From the NCBI GenBank assembly GCA_947471745.1, contig CANJKZ010000116.1, positions 558,001 to 622,000 on the forward strand: a stretch of 64,000 nt of DNA. The letters run 5' to 3'. Positions 11,101 to 22,077 of this stretch are shown piece by piece (within the stretch, counting starts at the first letter, position 1; each line of letters begins with the position of its first letter). The stretch comes from Closterium sp. Naga37s-1. Taxonomy: Eukaryota; Streptophyta; Zygnematophyceae; Desmidiales; Closteriaceae. The position numbers and the translations under genes are program-made. Below the pieces are notes generated by a model that saw only the letters and a program-made list of their open reading frames with translations, had not been told where the DNA came from and ran no database searches.

Positions 11101-12687
11101 CGGGGTAGGTGAGGGCGGCAGGGGAGGCAGAGACCTGGGGAGGCCAGAGACAAGAAGACGAGAGTGCATGCCACGAAGGCGAGGCAGGGAGGGGTGACCC
11201 AGACGGTGGTGCTACAGAAGAGTCTGGTGCGACAGGAGGCGACACGAGCAAGAGGCGGCTACCTGACCTGACGCTGACACCTGAGCTGACGCAGCTACCT
11301 GAGAAGGCTCGGTAGTGAGTGTGTACAGACTCGACCCTGGCCGACGAGTGAACGTGGCCAGGTGACACCCCGTCCGTGTGCACGTGCAGATCGACACACG
11401 CTGACCCCCAGGAGTGGTAGTAGTGACCATCGCATCCTGGAGGGCAGCGGTACTCACCAAGTTCGTAGAGAACGAGGGGAGGTGAAGACCTGACAGTGAG
11501 CCGGACGGAACCGCCGGACACGGGAGGACAGTGGAGGAACGGGCCACAACCGGTCCCCCAGAGGGGTTAGCCAGTCTGACCCGGACAGGTGCAGGAAGAG
11601 GAGTGAGGGTGGTGCTGTCACGAAAGAAATAGCGCGAGGCGCCAGAGTCCAACGTGAAAGTGTGCAAGGCCTCAGCAGGCGCAGTACCAGGGAGAGTACC
11701 AGACTCACTAGCACCTAGAGCAGCAGCGGCTATACCTGGGTCAGGCGGCACACACCGGTAACAGTCACCCTCAACACTAACATACAAAGCATACATAGCA
11801 GAGAGAATAGAATCAAAGTCTAGGTCAAAGATAGCAATCCTAGACTTAAGCAGATCTGCCCAGCGAGGGATCTCGGCGTCGTCACCAAACTCAACACGCC
11901 AAGCGTCGTCGAGGCGGGAGAAGTTGCAGTGCTGAGTGTGGAGCCGCCCGCAAGTCTGACCAGCACGGTCACCCGTGCGAATGACATACGGGCAACTACC
12001 CCCAGACGCCCCACGCAGGAACCACTCACGAAGCTGCTGGGGAGACGGGGTCTCACTCCGACGCTGCTGCTGCTGACGCTGGCCACCCCCAGAACCGACA
12101 CGCCGAGCGCCAGTCCCACCGCTACCAGTCCCACCGCCTCCACTGCAGCCACTCCCACCGCTGCCCCCACCACTGCCACCAGAGCCCCCACTCCCGCCAA
12201 CAGTCCCACCGCCTCCACCACCTCCACTGCCTACACCACCTCCACCGCTGCCCCCACCACCACTCCCGCTGCCACCTCCACCACCACCGCTGCCACCTCC
12301 ACCACCCTTGCCACCCTTGCCCTTGCTGCTGTGGCGCTTCGCACTAGCAGAAGCAGCCCCGACGTCCTCAGCAACAGAGACGTCTGCAGCAGCAGCAGAG
12401 GCGTAGGAGGGGGCAAGGGGGGAGGGGGAGCACCCCTCAAAGAAGGCCGGACGCGGGGCTAGGGGCCGACGGGCCGCGAAGGCTAGGAGCGACGGGCCTA
12501 GGGGGGTACTAGCAACGTAGTAGGTGGTGGGCCCAAGTGACCTGCTCTGATACCATGTGAAAGTAACGAACGAGAATGAATGAACTTGCAAGCAGTTGGG
12601 TACAAGTACTAACCCTAATTGGGTTGTACCCCTTATGGGCTACCCCACTACAGCCTACACAAATGTATAAGCTATAATGTTCTGACA
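8132..12687 (-). mobile_element. Ty1/copia fossil B, main part, reverse strand
   Basis: Reading from 12,687 down: a 132-bp LTR (12,556-12,687), primer-binding site (12,544-12,555), the Gly-rich C-terminal gag part with a Cys/His cluster (CPYVIRTG...C...H...C), protease (LDSGASRYFF), integrase (LHMAVWGPARVSG, near 11,000), a Ser/Ala/Gly linker, and the N-terminal part of reverse transcriptase down to 8132, where element A interrupts it. It belongs to the same family as A but is clearly diverged and broken several times; an N-terminal gag domain is not seen. The distal LTR lies outside the window. Confidence 0.9.
12556..12687 (-). repeat. 5' LTR of copia B with primer-binding site at 12,544-12,555
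   Basis: On the reverse strand the LTR runs TGTCAGAACATT...CTTTCACA (132 bp) and is followed at once by TGGTATCAGAGC, the initiator-Met tRNA complement. A close relative of this LTR is at 18,843-18,974 and a more distant one at 26,118-26,259. Confidence 0.9.
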
Positions 12688-12691
12688 ACCA

Positions 12692-13122
12692 TGTTGGGCA
12701 TAGAAAGGCCCTTAGGATCGTTTTCAAGACTAAGACTCAGAGTAGTGATGTATTAGCAGAAGCGTATTAATGAATTGGTTGAACCACCTTGCACTGGTAT
12801 GTGAGAACAATATGAGTTGATAATATCAAAGAGATACAAAGCTTTATATGATTACAAATGAATATGAAGGGTTTAACTAACTGTAACTGCTGTTGCGGTT
12901 CGATACAGCGACGACTCGGGTAACTGCTCAATAGTGAGTCAGTTATGTATCCTTGCTGTCGCGCTGCTTTTCGGCGAGTCAAAGGTCCCTGACCTTTGAC
13001 CTTCCCTTAACCTCTTGCTGTTGTCTTTCTGTCAACCGCTTTGGTTGACTCGCTGTTGTAGTTCGCTTCGCTTACGTTGTAGTGTTCGACACATCAGAAG
13101 CGCGAACTATATGTTTCCAACA
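12692..13122 (-). repeat. LTR of a third copia-like element C, reverse strand
   Basis: On the reverse strand this 431-bp stretch begins TGTTGGAAACATATAG and ends TATGCCCAACA, the usual copia LTR borders. The next bases are TGGT, the first bases of a tRNA primer-binding site, which element B interrupts. The internal part of C must therefore lie on the far side of B, outside this window, unless C is a solo LTR that B happened to land beside. Confidence 0.65.
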
Positions 13123-14337
13123 TGTCTGACCCTTCGCGTTACTTCCGCCCTTTCGTCTTCAGCCTCGGTACTGCATTCTTCGATTGCTGCTGTCAGGAGT
13201 CAGGGCCTCAGATGTCAGGAATTTTACCCTGAATTCCTGAAGTTTGACCCCCGTTTTTTATCATGACCCTGATGCATCAGCCTTTTTTTTTCAACGACCC
13301 TGATGTTTCAGTGTTTTTAAAATTCGAACTCTGATTTTCCAGTGTTTTGTGTTTGAGGACACTGACGAGTAAGTGTTGTATCGGGGTCTACCCTGAAACC
13401 GAAAACTCCTTGTTTTGGCGCGCCGTCACTGTGCACCGTGCACCAAGGGGATTTCTGGCGAAACATGCTCTGACAGGGCGAATCTCTTGTGTGAGGGGCG
13501 AATCTGCTGCTGTGTCAGGGCAAATCTGCTGTGATTGGCCGAATTTGCTGTGCTGCGACAGCGCGTAACGACTGTGCGAGGTCGAATTTGCCGTCAGGGC
13601 GAATCTGCTGTGACGAACCAAGTCCGAATCATCAGTCAAGTACACAACCAGAGATCAGAAACAATTCTTAACAATTGTCCTATTCGATTGGTCAGACAAG
13701 ATTTCTGACCAATCAGACACGGAAATAGCAGAATCCTGGCCGAATTTGGGAATTGTAAAGTGAGGGCAGTCTGATTCGCTGTGTTATGACAGCATACCAG
13801 TAAAGCAACTATGCTGATCAGTGTTGAAGTTGTAGAAACCCTGATTGATCAGCGTTTTATTTCTAACAACCCTGATTTTCCAGTGGTTTCACACTAGACG
13901 ACACTGAAAATCAGTGTTACCCTCCTAGGGACACTGAGTGCTCAGGGTACACAAAAACCAATCTGAGGCCCTGTCAGGAGTGCACAGTAATGTTTCATCA
14001 ATTACTATTCGTAACAAATCCCAAAGGGATTGGATGGAGATAAGGTTGGGATTGGGTTGGGGGACTGTTTAGGGTAAAATACCCTTGAACAGTAAAGTAC
14101 CCCGTAACAATGTGGGTGGGTGCTTTGTGTAATGGGGTATACAGAAGTATAACCATCGTGTAAATGTAGACGATTGACACAATGCTAGTGCTGGAATTCC
14201 CTGTCATGCGATCTTCCTTTTTTCACCTAGGGAACTTGCTGGTGCGCGCTGCAGGTGAATGAAATAGCTCGTCTTCTCTAACGATGTAGTAGTGAAAGCT
14301 AAAACACGAAGCAACGCGTCGATTCTAGTCTGCTGCC
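13123..14337. other. Repeat-rich spacer upstream of PCH2
   Basis: No gene is seen. Two motif clusters stand out: about six copies of GGGCGAATCTGCTGTG and variants at 13,474-13,616, and about seven small dyads of the form CCCTGATnnATCAG or CTGATTTTCCAG between 13,255 and 13,960. The last 300 bp contain the likely promoter of the PCH2 gene, without a recognisable TATA box. Confidence 0.6.
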
Positions 14338-16836
14338 ATGGATGCTGAAGACTACAATGCGCTTCCAAACCAGCCACTTGAGGTTGGCCGTCAAATGGAT
14401 TCCTTCTTAGAGGCAGACGCGGATGTTTCATGCATCGACGCTGAGTCTTCAGTCTTTTCGGCAAAAATCCCTATATCAGGTTTGTTCACGTAGCATGGTT
14501 CGCGGAGTTTAAGCTCGACTGTAATCTAACAGTCGTCGTTCCGTATTGCAGTTGAAGTTTGCCTCAAAGCAGATTCAGAAGCCTCTTTTAGCGACGTCCG
14601 TGCATCAATCTACAGGTCAATTTCACCTGATCATATCTTGCATTCTCTGTTGGCTTTTGATGTGACTGATAGAGATTTTTCCTAAGTGCAGGTTGCTCGC
14701 AAATAGGCATCAAGTCTTTGCTAATGGACCTCTTGTTCTCAATTCGGGCGAAGAGCCATTCATTGATGACAACGTAGCTTCAATTCACTTTGTCGACATT
14801 GGTAAGTAAGGATTGTCATAAACTGCCTCAGTTATCATTTACTGCTGTCCTTACGAGCATGTTCATTGCAGATGAGCAAACTATTGCGAATCACGTTATT
14901 CTCTTCTGGCAAGTTGATCTTCAGATCAGCATCTTCAAGGTCTGATTTCCCGAGGATTTATATCTTTTTTTTGGCGTGACCTACGAAATCAAATACAATC
15001 TGAAATGTGTACAGTTGTGTCGAGGAGGCGCTGTTGAAGACACGGAACAAGAGCAAGAGGTTGCCTCGTTTGAATCTTGGAATCTTCCGTCAGAGGATTT
15101 CCATGGCCTTTGGGAAAGGTACATTCGAAATAATTGATTTGCTCGTACAAGAGTTGCTGCAGGTCAGTTGTATCGTTCTGAATGCTTTCTTGTTTCCAGT
15201 CTGGTCTATGATTCAGGAATCAAGCACCGACTTCTTAGATATGCTGCAAGTGCCCTTCTGTTTTCAGAGAAAGGCGTAAACTGTCAGCTTGTTTCTTGGA
15301 ACAGGTAAATGGACGCAACCAGATTGTTTGTGATGCGTTGATACGCTTACTGACCCATTTCAGCTTTCAGGGTGGTTTTGTTGTTCGGACCACCTGGTAC
15401 AGGAAAAACATCTCTGTGGTAAGCTTTTTTTTTACATACCGCTCTCTGCATTTTGGTCTTTGGGGGCCTTGACTTGGTACAGATCATTCTTAGTCCAAAC
15501 ACTCTCCACCACTTCCCTTCCTGTTATCTTGTTGCTTTTGCATTCAGTAAGGCACTGGCCCAAAAGCTATCTATACGTTTCAAAGAAAGGTGACTATATT
15601 GCTTCCTGTCACTGCTCGATCAGATGCAAGGTTCGAACGTTAACACCAGTCTGCAGGTATCAGACAGCTCATCTTATCGAAGTGAATGCGCACTCTCTCT
15701 TCAGCAAATGGTTCTCCGAAAGTGCAAAGCTTGTAAGTTCTAGGTTGGCGATAGTAATGCCAGCCGAGAACAAGGTCTCATATGTCCGTTCTGTGTTGCG
15801 TTGCAGGTGAGCAAGCTGTTCAGTCACATCCAGTCTTTTGTGGAGGATAAAAGTTCATTGGTGTTCGTACTTATTGGTACGTAAGGGGATCCAAATTCTA
15901 TTCCACTTCCTCTGTGCACCATGAGGTGCTTACCAAAGTTGTGCCTTGGTCAGACGAAGTTGAGAGCCTAGCTGCGGCACGTCAAGCTGCTCTAAATGGC
16001 TCAGATCCCTCGGATGCTATAAGGGTATGTTGACCTGTGACCTGTCAGGGCCTTGATATGAGTGCGTGTTAATTCTCCTGTGTGCATGTGTGCAGGTCGT
16101 GAATGCATTGTTGACTCAGCTTGATAAACTGAAGCAGCATCCCAACGTCATGGTTCTGACGACTTCGAATTTGACACATGCCATTGGTCTGTCCTGGCTC
16201 ATTTTTGTAAAGTTCATTCTCTGTTCTTCAAGGTCTATGAAATGGCGCCCTTTTTCTTTTTTTCAGATCTGGCGTTCATTGACCGAGCTGACATCAAAGC
16301 ATTTATTGGACCACCGTCACTGCAAGGACGTTATAATATGCTGCATTCGAGCTTCTGCGAGCTTCAACGAGTTGGGATTGTTGACGAGGTGGAGGTACGA
16401 GTTGCCCTCGTGTTATTCGTGGTTCTGCAATCTCAGTCTTCTCTGAATCTTCCTGTGAGCTGATTCCTGTTATGACTGACCGGGCAACACTGTCGATCCG
16501 TCCACTTACAACGAACTGATGCTGAGCGATTGTGATAGTGAGGACATGGGGAGTAGTAAGGGTGTCCACTTAGGGAAGAAGCTTCTCGAGGTCGCCAAGG
16601 CATGTGAGGTACGTTTTATAATTTGCCAAGAGTGGCTGTTTGGAGTAATGTCCGCGTCGTGTTAAACCCAATCATCCTTGCAGGGGCTTAGTGGGCGAAT
16701 TCTAAGGAAACTTCCTTTCCTGGCCCATGCTACAAGCAACATGCCTGGTGCTTGCTCAGCTGACAGCTTCATTGACAAGCTGCAGTCAGCAGTGCAGAAG
16801 GAGCTGGAAGACAGGAACAACATGGCCGCGAGGTAG
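14338..16836 (+). CDS. PCH2: PCH2/TRIP13-type AAA+ ATPase, 15 exons
   Basis: PCH2/TRIP13 is a hexameric AAA+ ATPase that remodels HORMA-domain proteins in meiotic chromosome axes and the spindle checkpoint. The model starts at ATG 14,338 ([17 protein letters not shown]) and joins about 15 exons with GT..AG borders to TAG at 16,834, giving roughly 430 residues, the family's usual length. Visible motifs in order: the N-terminal domain piece [11 protein letters not shown] (near 15,100), Walker [11 protein letters not shown] (near 15,395), [20 protein letters not shown] (near 15,660), Walker [16 protein letters not shown] (split by an intron near 15,880), the sensor-1 region [12 protein letters not shown] (near 16,150), [18 protein letters not shown] (near 16,270) and the C-terminal lid [14 protein letters not shown] (near 16,690). 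No damage is seen, so this is a single intact host gene. The exon joins are my reading and were not checked against RNA. Confidence 0.93.
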
Positions 16837-17119
16837 CAAAACCATGCTGATTGTCATGATTCACCGTTCCAAGTTGGTGGTTTCATTATTTTATTTAGTC
16901 CATATTTACGAGAGTCATCTATCATAATTTTTTTTGTTAGAAAAACAAGAGACGTGAATATTGCTGGTTGGGCGGGGAAAAGGCCAGAGAATGAAAATAT
17001 AACTTGCATCCGTACACCAGAAAGATGGCTGATAGTCACTCTTGGACGTCAGTGGGAGCAGTATTAGAATGCTTTTATTTACATGTGTCTTTGTCCTCGA
17101 GTACCGTAAGTTACTGTCC
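16837..17119. other. Short 3' spacer of PCH2
   Basis: AT-rich sequence after the PCH2 stop codon, with no gene, ending at the start of the minisatellite. Confidence 0.5.
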
Positions 17120-18089
17120 CATTCCACCATCGGCTCCTCATTCGTACCATCCCACCATCTCTGTTCCACAGTCGTACCTTCCCCCCGACTCTGCTCCTCA
17201 TTTCATCCCACCATCTCTGCTCCTCATCCCATTCCACCATCTCTGCTCCTCATCCCATTCCACCATCTCTTTCATGATCCTATCCCATCATCTATGCTCT
17301 TCATCCCATCCCACCATCTTTGCGCCTCATCCCATCCCACGATTGCTGCTCCTCATCCCCGTATGCTCCTCAACCCATCCCACCATCTCTGCACCTCATT
17401 CCGTCCCACCATCTCTTCTCCTCATCCCATCCCATCCCACCATTTCTTCTCCGCATCCCATCCCACCATTTCTTCTCCGCATCCCATCCCACCATCTCTA
17501 TCCATCTTCCCATCACACCATCTCTGCTCCTCAGCCCATCCCACCATCTCTGCTCCTCAGCCGATCCCGCTGTCTTCGCTCCTCATCCCGTCCACCATCT
17601 CTGCTCCTCATCCCATTCCACCATCTCTCTAATCATCCCACCCACAACCTCAGCTCCTCATCCCATCCCATCCCACCGTCTCTTTTCATTATCCCATCCC
17701 ACTATCTCTGCACCTCACCTTCTCCCATCATATCTGCTCCTCATCCCATCCCACCATCTCTTCTCCTCATCCCATCACATCATCCCTTCCCATCCCATTT
17801 TCACCGTCTTTTCTCCTCATCCCATCCCAATATTTCGCCTCCTCATCCCATCCCACCATCTCTGCTCATCATCCCATCCTACCATCCCTGCACCTCCTCA
17901 TCCCACCATCTCTGCCGCTCATCCCATCCCACCATCTCTGCTGCTCATCCCATCCCATCATATCTGCTCCTCATCCCATCCCACCATCTCTGCCCCTCAT
18001 CCCATCACACCATCTCCTCATCCCATCCCACCATTCCGCCACTCATCCCATCCCACCATCTCTGCCTCTCATCCCATCACACCATCTCT
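17120..18089 (+). repeat. CATCCCACCATCTCTGCTCC minisatellite
   Basis: Nearly 1 kb of degenerate units of about 20-27 bp around CTCATCCCATCCCACCAT plus CTCTGCTC. The same array continues at 20,054-20,249 and 20,601-20,640, so it was once one tract now split by two LTR elements. The open frames rich in Ser, His and Pro that cross it are by-products of the repeat. Confidence 0.9.
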
Positions 18090-20053
18090 TGTTAAACTTA
18101 TGTTTATTATATAAACTGTTTGCTGTAGTTACTGTAGTGTTTGAGGTATTTCCTGTAGGTGGTGCACCTCCTTTGTTTCCTATTTGTACCTTGCTCAATA
18201 GTGAAACCTCCACTTTTGCCCAATTCTCTCGCCATGCTCACTCTCGACACTAATGCTTTCTAGGTAAACCCGAAGTCACTAAGTCAAGAGTTAAGAGCCT
18301 ACTTTAACATGCTATCAGAGCAGGTCCCTTCTAGGACCTAATCTTCATTGGGCCCATCGTATGCTTCCGCTCATGCGCCCTTCTGCCCATCGCGCGCCCC
18401 GGGCGCGCGTCGGTTTCCTGCCCGTCGCGCGCCCTGAGCGTGCGGCGGTTTCTGCCCGTCGTGCGCCCTGAGCGCGCTGCGGTTTCTGCCCATCGCAAGC
18501 CCCGAGCGCGTGGCGGTTTCTGCCCGTCGCACGCCCCGGGCGTGCGTCGGTTTCTGCCCGTCGCGCGCCTCCAGCACGCGACGGTGTTCTGCCCGTCGCT
18601 CGCCCCCAGCGTGCGACGGTTTTCTGCCTGTCGTGCGGGGGCCCCGCTGCCCTGCTTCCTGTCGTCCCCGCCGCCCGCTTCCTCCTCCCTCTCCTGCTTC
18701 GCGTGCAGCAGTTTGGGGGGGGGGGGAGGAGGGTGGTGGGGGGACGCAGGAGTGGCCGTGGGGGGTGGTTGCACCTCCAGCGCCCCGCTGCTCTGCTTCG
18801 TCACCAAGCCAGCACCCCCCCCCCTTCAGTGCTCTGATACCATGTCAGAATACTGAACGAGAATGGAATGCATTGAGCAGAAAGTTGGTACAAGTACTAA
18901 CCCTAATTGGGTTGTACCCCTTATGGGCTACCCCACTACAGCCTACACAATGTAAGCATTATAACATTTTGACATTCCCCTCCTGCTGCTCCTACTACAG
19001 CGGCGGTTTCTGCCCGACGCCTCGTACGCCTCTGTCCGGCGCCTCGTGCGCCCTGCCCGCCCGCACCCGCCCCACCAGATCGCACACCTCGCCCCCCCCT
19101 CCCTTCTATTCCCTCTCCCTTCTGCGTGTGCAGTAGTTTGGGGGGAGGGGGAGGGGGTGTAAGGGGGAGGTGGCACCAACAGCACCACCCTCCTCTTCTC
19201 TCTTTCACGGCCGCACCTGCTGCTGTGGGGGGGGAGGATGGAGAGGGTGGAGTGGTGGGAGTGACGGGAGGAGCTACTGCCCCTGCCGCTCGCCTTCCCC
19301 TCTCTCTCCCTGCTGCGCGTGCAACAGTGACGGGGTGTGGGTTTGGGGTGGCGGGTGTGAGCACCCAGCTGCCGCCGCTCCTCCTCTCTCTCTCACTGCC
19401 GCACGTGCCGCTGTGGGGGGGAGGGTGAGGGGGTGGCAGGTTTTTGGCCGCCGTATGAAGGCTTGAGTAGGGACCATCGTGGGTGGGGAAGGCTTTGGAG
19501 GAAGGGTGGGGGGAAGGCGTGAGGTTCCAGGGGGCGGTTGACAAGGGGGGTGAGGTTGAGGGGGGTGGCTGAAAGGGGGCGTGGAATTAGGGGGTTAGTA
19601 AGAGGGGCTCACCACGCTAGGCTTCCCCCACCTCCTCTCCTCCCTCTCTCACCCCCCCCCCACCCCCCCTTTGTAAAACGGGGGTTAGTAAGAGGGGCTC
19701 GCCGCGTGGCTCCCCCCACCTCCTCTCCTCATTCTTCTCCTCTCCCCTCTCTCTCTCTCGTCTCCTCCTCGCATTCCTATCTGTTGTCTTCCGCTGCGCC
19801 TGGTGTACCGCTTCATGGGGTGTCCTTGTACTAGTTCCTGTAGCTAACAGTTTAGGGGGTGTGTTAAACTTATGTTTATTATATAGACTATTTGCTGTAG
19901 TTTCTGTAGTGTTTGAGGTATTTCCTGTATGTGGTGCACCTCCCTTGTTTCCTATTTGTACCTTGCTCAATAGTGAAACCTCCATTTTTGCCCAATTCTC
20001 TCGCCATGCTCACTCTCGACACTAATGCTTTCTAGGTAAACCCGAAGTCACTA
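18090..20053 (+). mobile_element. Non-coding LTR element (LARD-like) inside the minisatellite
   Basis: Two direct repeats of the same LTR (TGTTAAACTTATGTTTATTA...) stand at 18,090-18,309 (220 bp, ending TTTAACA) and 19,862-20,053 (incomplete at its 3' side). The first is followed by TGCTATCAGAGCAGG, a variant initiator-Met primer-binding site, and the second is preceded by the purine run TTTAGGGGGTG. The roughly 1.55-kb interior has no retroelement coding; it is made of degenerate GC-rich repeats (TGCCCGTCGCGCGCCC and CTGCTGCGCGTGCAGCAG types). It looks like an old, broken, non-autonomous element. Confidence 0.75.
18831..18974 (-). repeat. Copia-B-type LTR with primer-binding site, reverse strand
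   Basis: On the reverse strand 18,974-18,843 is a 132-bp LTR (TGTCAAAATGTTATAATGC...TTCTGACA) closely similar to the copia B LTR, followed by TGGTATCAGAGC at 18,842-18,831. No copia coding region follows on the left, so this is an LTR-plus-PBS remnant lying inside the non-coding element 18,090-20,053 in opposite orientation. Confidence 0.75.
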
Positions 20054-20249
20054 ACTTTTCTCCCCATCCCATCCCCCTATTCCACCTCCTTCCCATCCCA
20101 CCATCTCTGCCCCTCATCTCATCCCACCATCCCTTCTCATCCCATGTTCACCATCTTTTCTCCACATCTCATCCCACTTTTCCGCCTCCTCATCCCATCC
20201 CACTAATTCTCCTCCTCAACCCATCCGACCATCTTGCTCCTCATCCCAT
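20054..20249 (+). repeat. Continuation of the CATCCCACCAT minisatellite
   Basis: The same unit as 17,120-18,089. A further 40 bp lie at 20,601-20,640, beyond TRIM-1. Confidence 0.85.
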
Positions 20250-20595
20250 TGTCAGAGGTCCACTGGTGATCCCCGATTGATCCTAGGGAAGGGTTACAGG
20301 CTCGTTGTCCTAGGGGGTTATGGGTGCATCGACCGGCTACTTAACAAGCCCTTTTATCCCAATGGTCTAATGGTTGGGATTCTGATATGGTATCAGAGCG
20401 AAGGTCTCGGGTTCGAATCCCAGTGTGTGCACTTCGGGCATTCCAGTGCAGGTGGTGTGTCAGAGGTCCACTGGTGATCCTCGATTGATCCTAGAGAAGG
20501 GTTACTGGCTCGTTGTCCTGGGGGGTTATGGGCGCACTGACCCGCTACTTAACAAACCCTTTTATCCCAATGGTCTAGTGGTTGGGATTCTGACA
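20250..20595 (+). mobile_element. TRIM-1: complete 346-bp miniature LTR element (type A)
   Basis: Two 138-bp LTRs (20,250-20,387 and 20,458-20,595; TGTCAGAGGTCC...TCTGACA) flank only 70 bp of interior. The primer-binding site TGGTATCAGAGC is at 20,388-20,399 and a purine-rich GTGCAGGTGGTG precedes the 3' LTR. A perfect 5-bp duplication CCCAT stands at 20,245-20,249 and 20,596-20,600. No coding capacity, so mobilisation must be in trans. An A-box-like TGGTCTAATGG (20,363-20,373) in the LTR end and a B-box GGTTCGAATCC (20,410-20,420) after the PBS lie 47 bp apart, as in a tRNA gene. It looks whole. Confidence 0.92.
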
Positions 20596-20640
20596 CCCAT
20601 CCCACCTTCTCTGCTCATCACATGCCACCATTTCTCCTCG

Positions 20641-21984
20641 TCTTATGCACACGTGCTACTGACGGCCATCAACAGCCCACTGGGTTCAGGCTCATGTAGG
20701 GTGGCGGGAGACGCGACCGCAACATCACTTTGTGAAACAGGTGCATAGGGTGTCATTCTTATGTCGCAGAAGCATCAGCCACATGAATCAGGCATCTCTT
20801 TTCAGAGGCGACCGTGTGTTGGAATTGCCTAGGCATCTCAATAGCTTACACTTTACATATACACAAAGGAAAAAGAAATTAAGCGGTACCGGTACATACC
20901 GTAGTCATCATTGCAAATTCTGCCAAGCCAACTACCAGTCATCATTGGAGATTTTGAGACGCCTAGGAAGTTGGCCCTGAAGTTAAAATTGAAACATGTC
21001 TGATGAAGAAACATGGTCGTCTCTGCCCCATGTAATGGTTGTTGTGATGGCACTGCCTGCAAAAGGTTGGTGAAATGACATTCTTCCAGCTGCAAAATGG
21101 CATACCTAATAAAATATTACTGCCCTGAATACTGACCAGAATTTCAACCTGAGCAGCTTTTAACCTGCCTTACAGAAACTGGTTTGGCACTGTACAAAAC
21201 AGATGCAGCAGAAAAGTTCGCATGACTGCGAGGTGATCTTTTTGTCAACTCAAAAAGTCACCGATGCCAACCTGAATGCATGCCAGCAGTTTGATAAAAG
21301 TGGAGAGTGGTTAAGTGTCAGAAGTCGTCAGAGAGTTCACTACAAGTCAGCCCATGTGATAGTTGTGATGGCACAGCCTGCTAAAGATAAGCAAAACGAC
21401 ATCCTTCCAGCCGCAAACTTGCATTTAGTAGAATACTAACCTGCATACTGCCATGAATAATACTGGCCAGAGTTGAGACCTGAGTAGTGAGTTGAAAGCC
21501 AACCTAAATGCCAACTTCCATACCAACCTACATACCGATCTGCTGAACTACTCTCAACCCGCCTCACAAAACCTCGATTGACGCTGTACAAAACAGAAGT
21601 AGCGATATGGCTCACCTGATTGCATGCGAGCAGCTCAATAAAATTGGAAAGCGGTCAAGTGTCAATAGCAGTTAGAGAGCTCACTGTAAGTCGCAGTCAA
21701 CGAAAGGTGGACCCCCATACCCTCCATTGCTTTGCCTCACTGAGGGAGGGGAGCAGACGGGAGAGGGTGACGGTGACTGGGAGGGCGAGGGGCTTGGGAG
21801 GGGAAAGGATGAGGGTGCAGGGAGAGGGTGAGTGGTGAAAGATTGAAAACGGGGCACGAAATGGTGGTTCTGACATCGTTTCAAGGCTTGAGCTGCAATA
21901 TCGGTCACACTGCTTACTGGTGATGCTTGAAATCCTCACAAACACGTGGGGGCATATAGAGTGACAAGCATGCTTTCACAATGT
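20641..21984. other. Spacer with diffuse repeats
   Basis: No gene is supported. A loosely repeated block containing GTTAAGTGTCAGA and a following GAGAGTTCACT appears near 21,300 and 21,650 and again near 22,880. A CCAACCTAAATGCC-type motif repeats near 21,480-21,540. Confidence 0.5.
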
Positions 21985-22077
21985 GGCACGGATTTGACTT
22001 GGCATGGCACGGATTTGACTTGGCATGACACGGATTTGACTTGGCATGGCACGGATTTGACTTGGCATGGCACGGAT
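21985..22077 (+). repeat. GACTTGGCATGGCACGGATT minisatellite, left part
   Basis: About five copies of a 19-20-bp unit, GACTTGGCATGGCACGGATT. The array resumes at 22,456-22,510, so TRIM-2 landed inside it. Confidence 0.9.

Noticed and set aside
17004-18114. ORFs rich in Ser, His, Pro, Ile
   Set aside because: They follow the CATCCCACCAT minisatellite; no domain or codon signal is present.
20250-20595. Calling the A-box/B-box sequence a tRNA gene or a SINE
   Set aside because: Two LTRs, a PBS and a 5-bp duplication show it is an LTR element; no proper acceptor stem or anticodon arm folds around the boxes and there is no poly-A tail.
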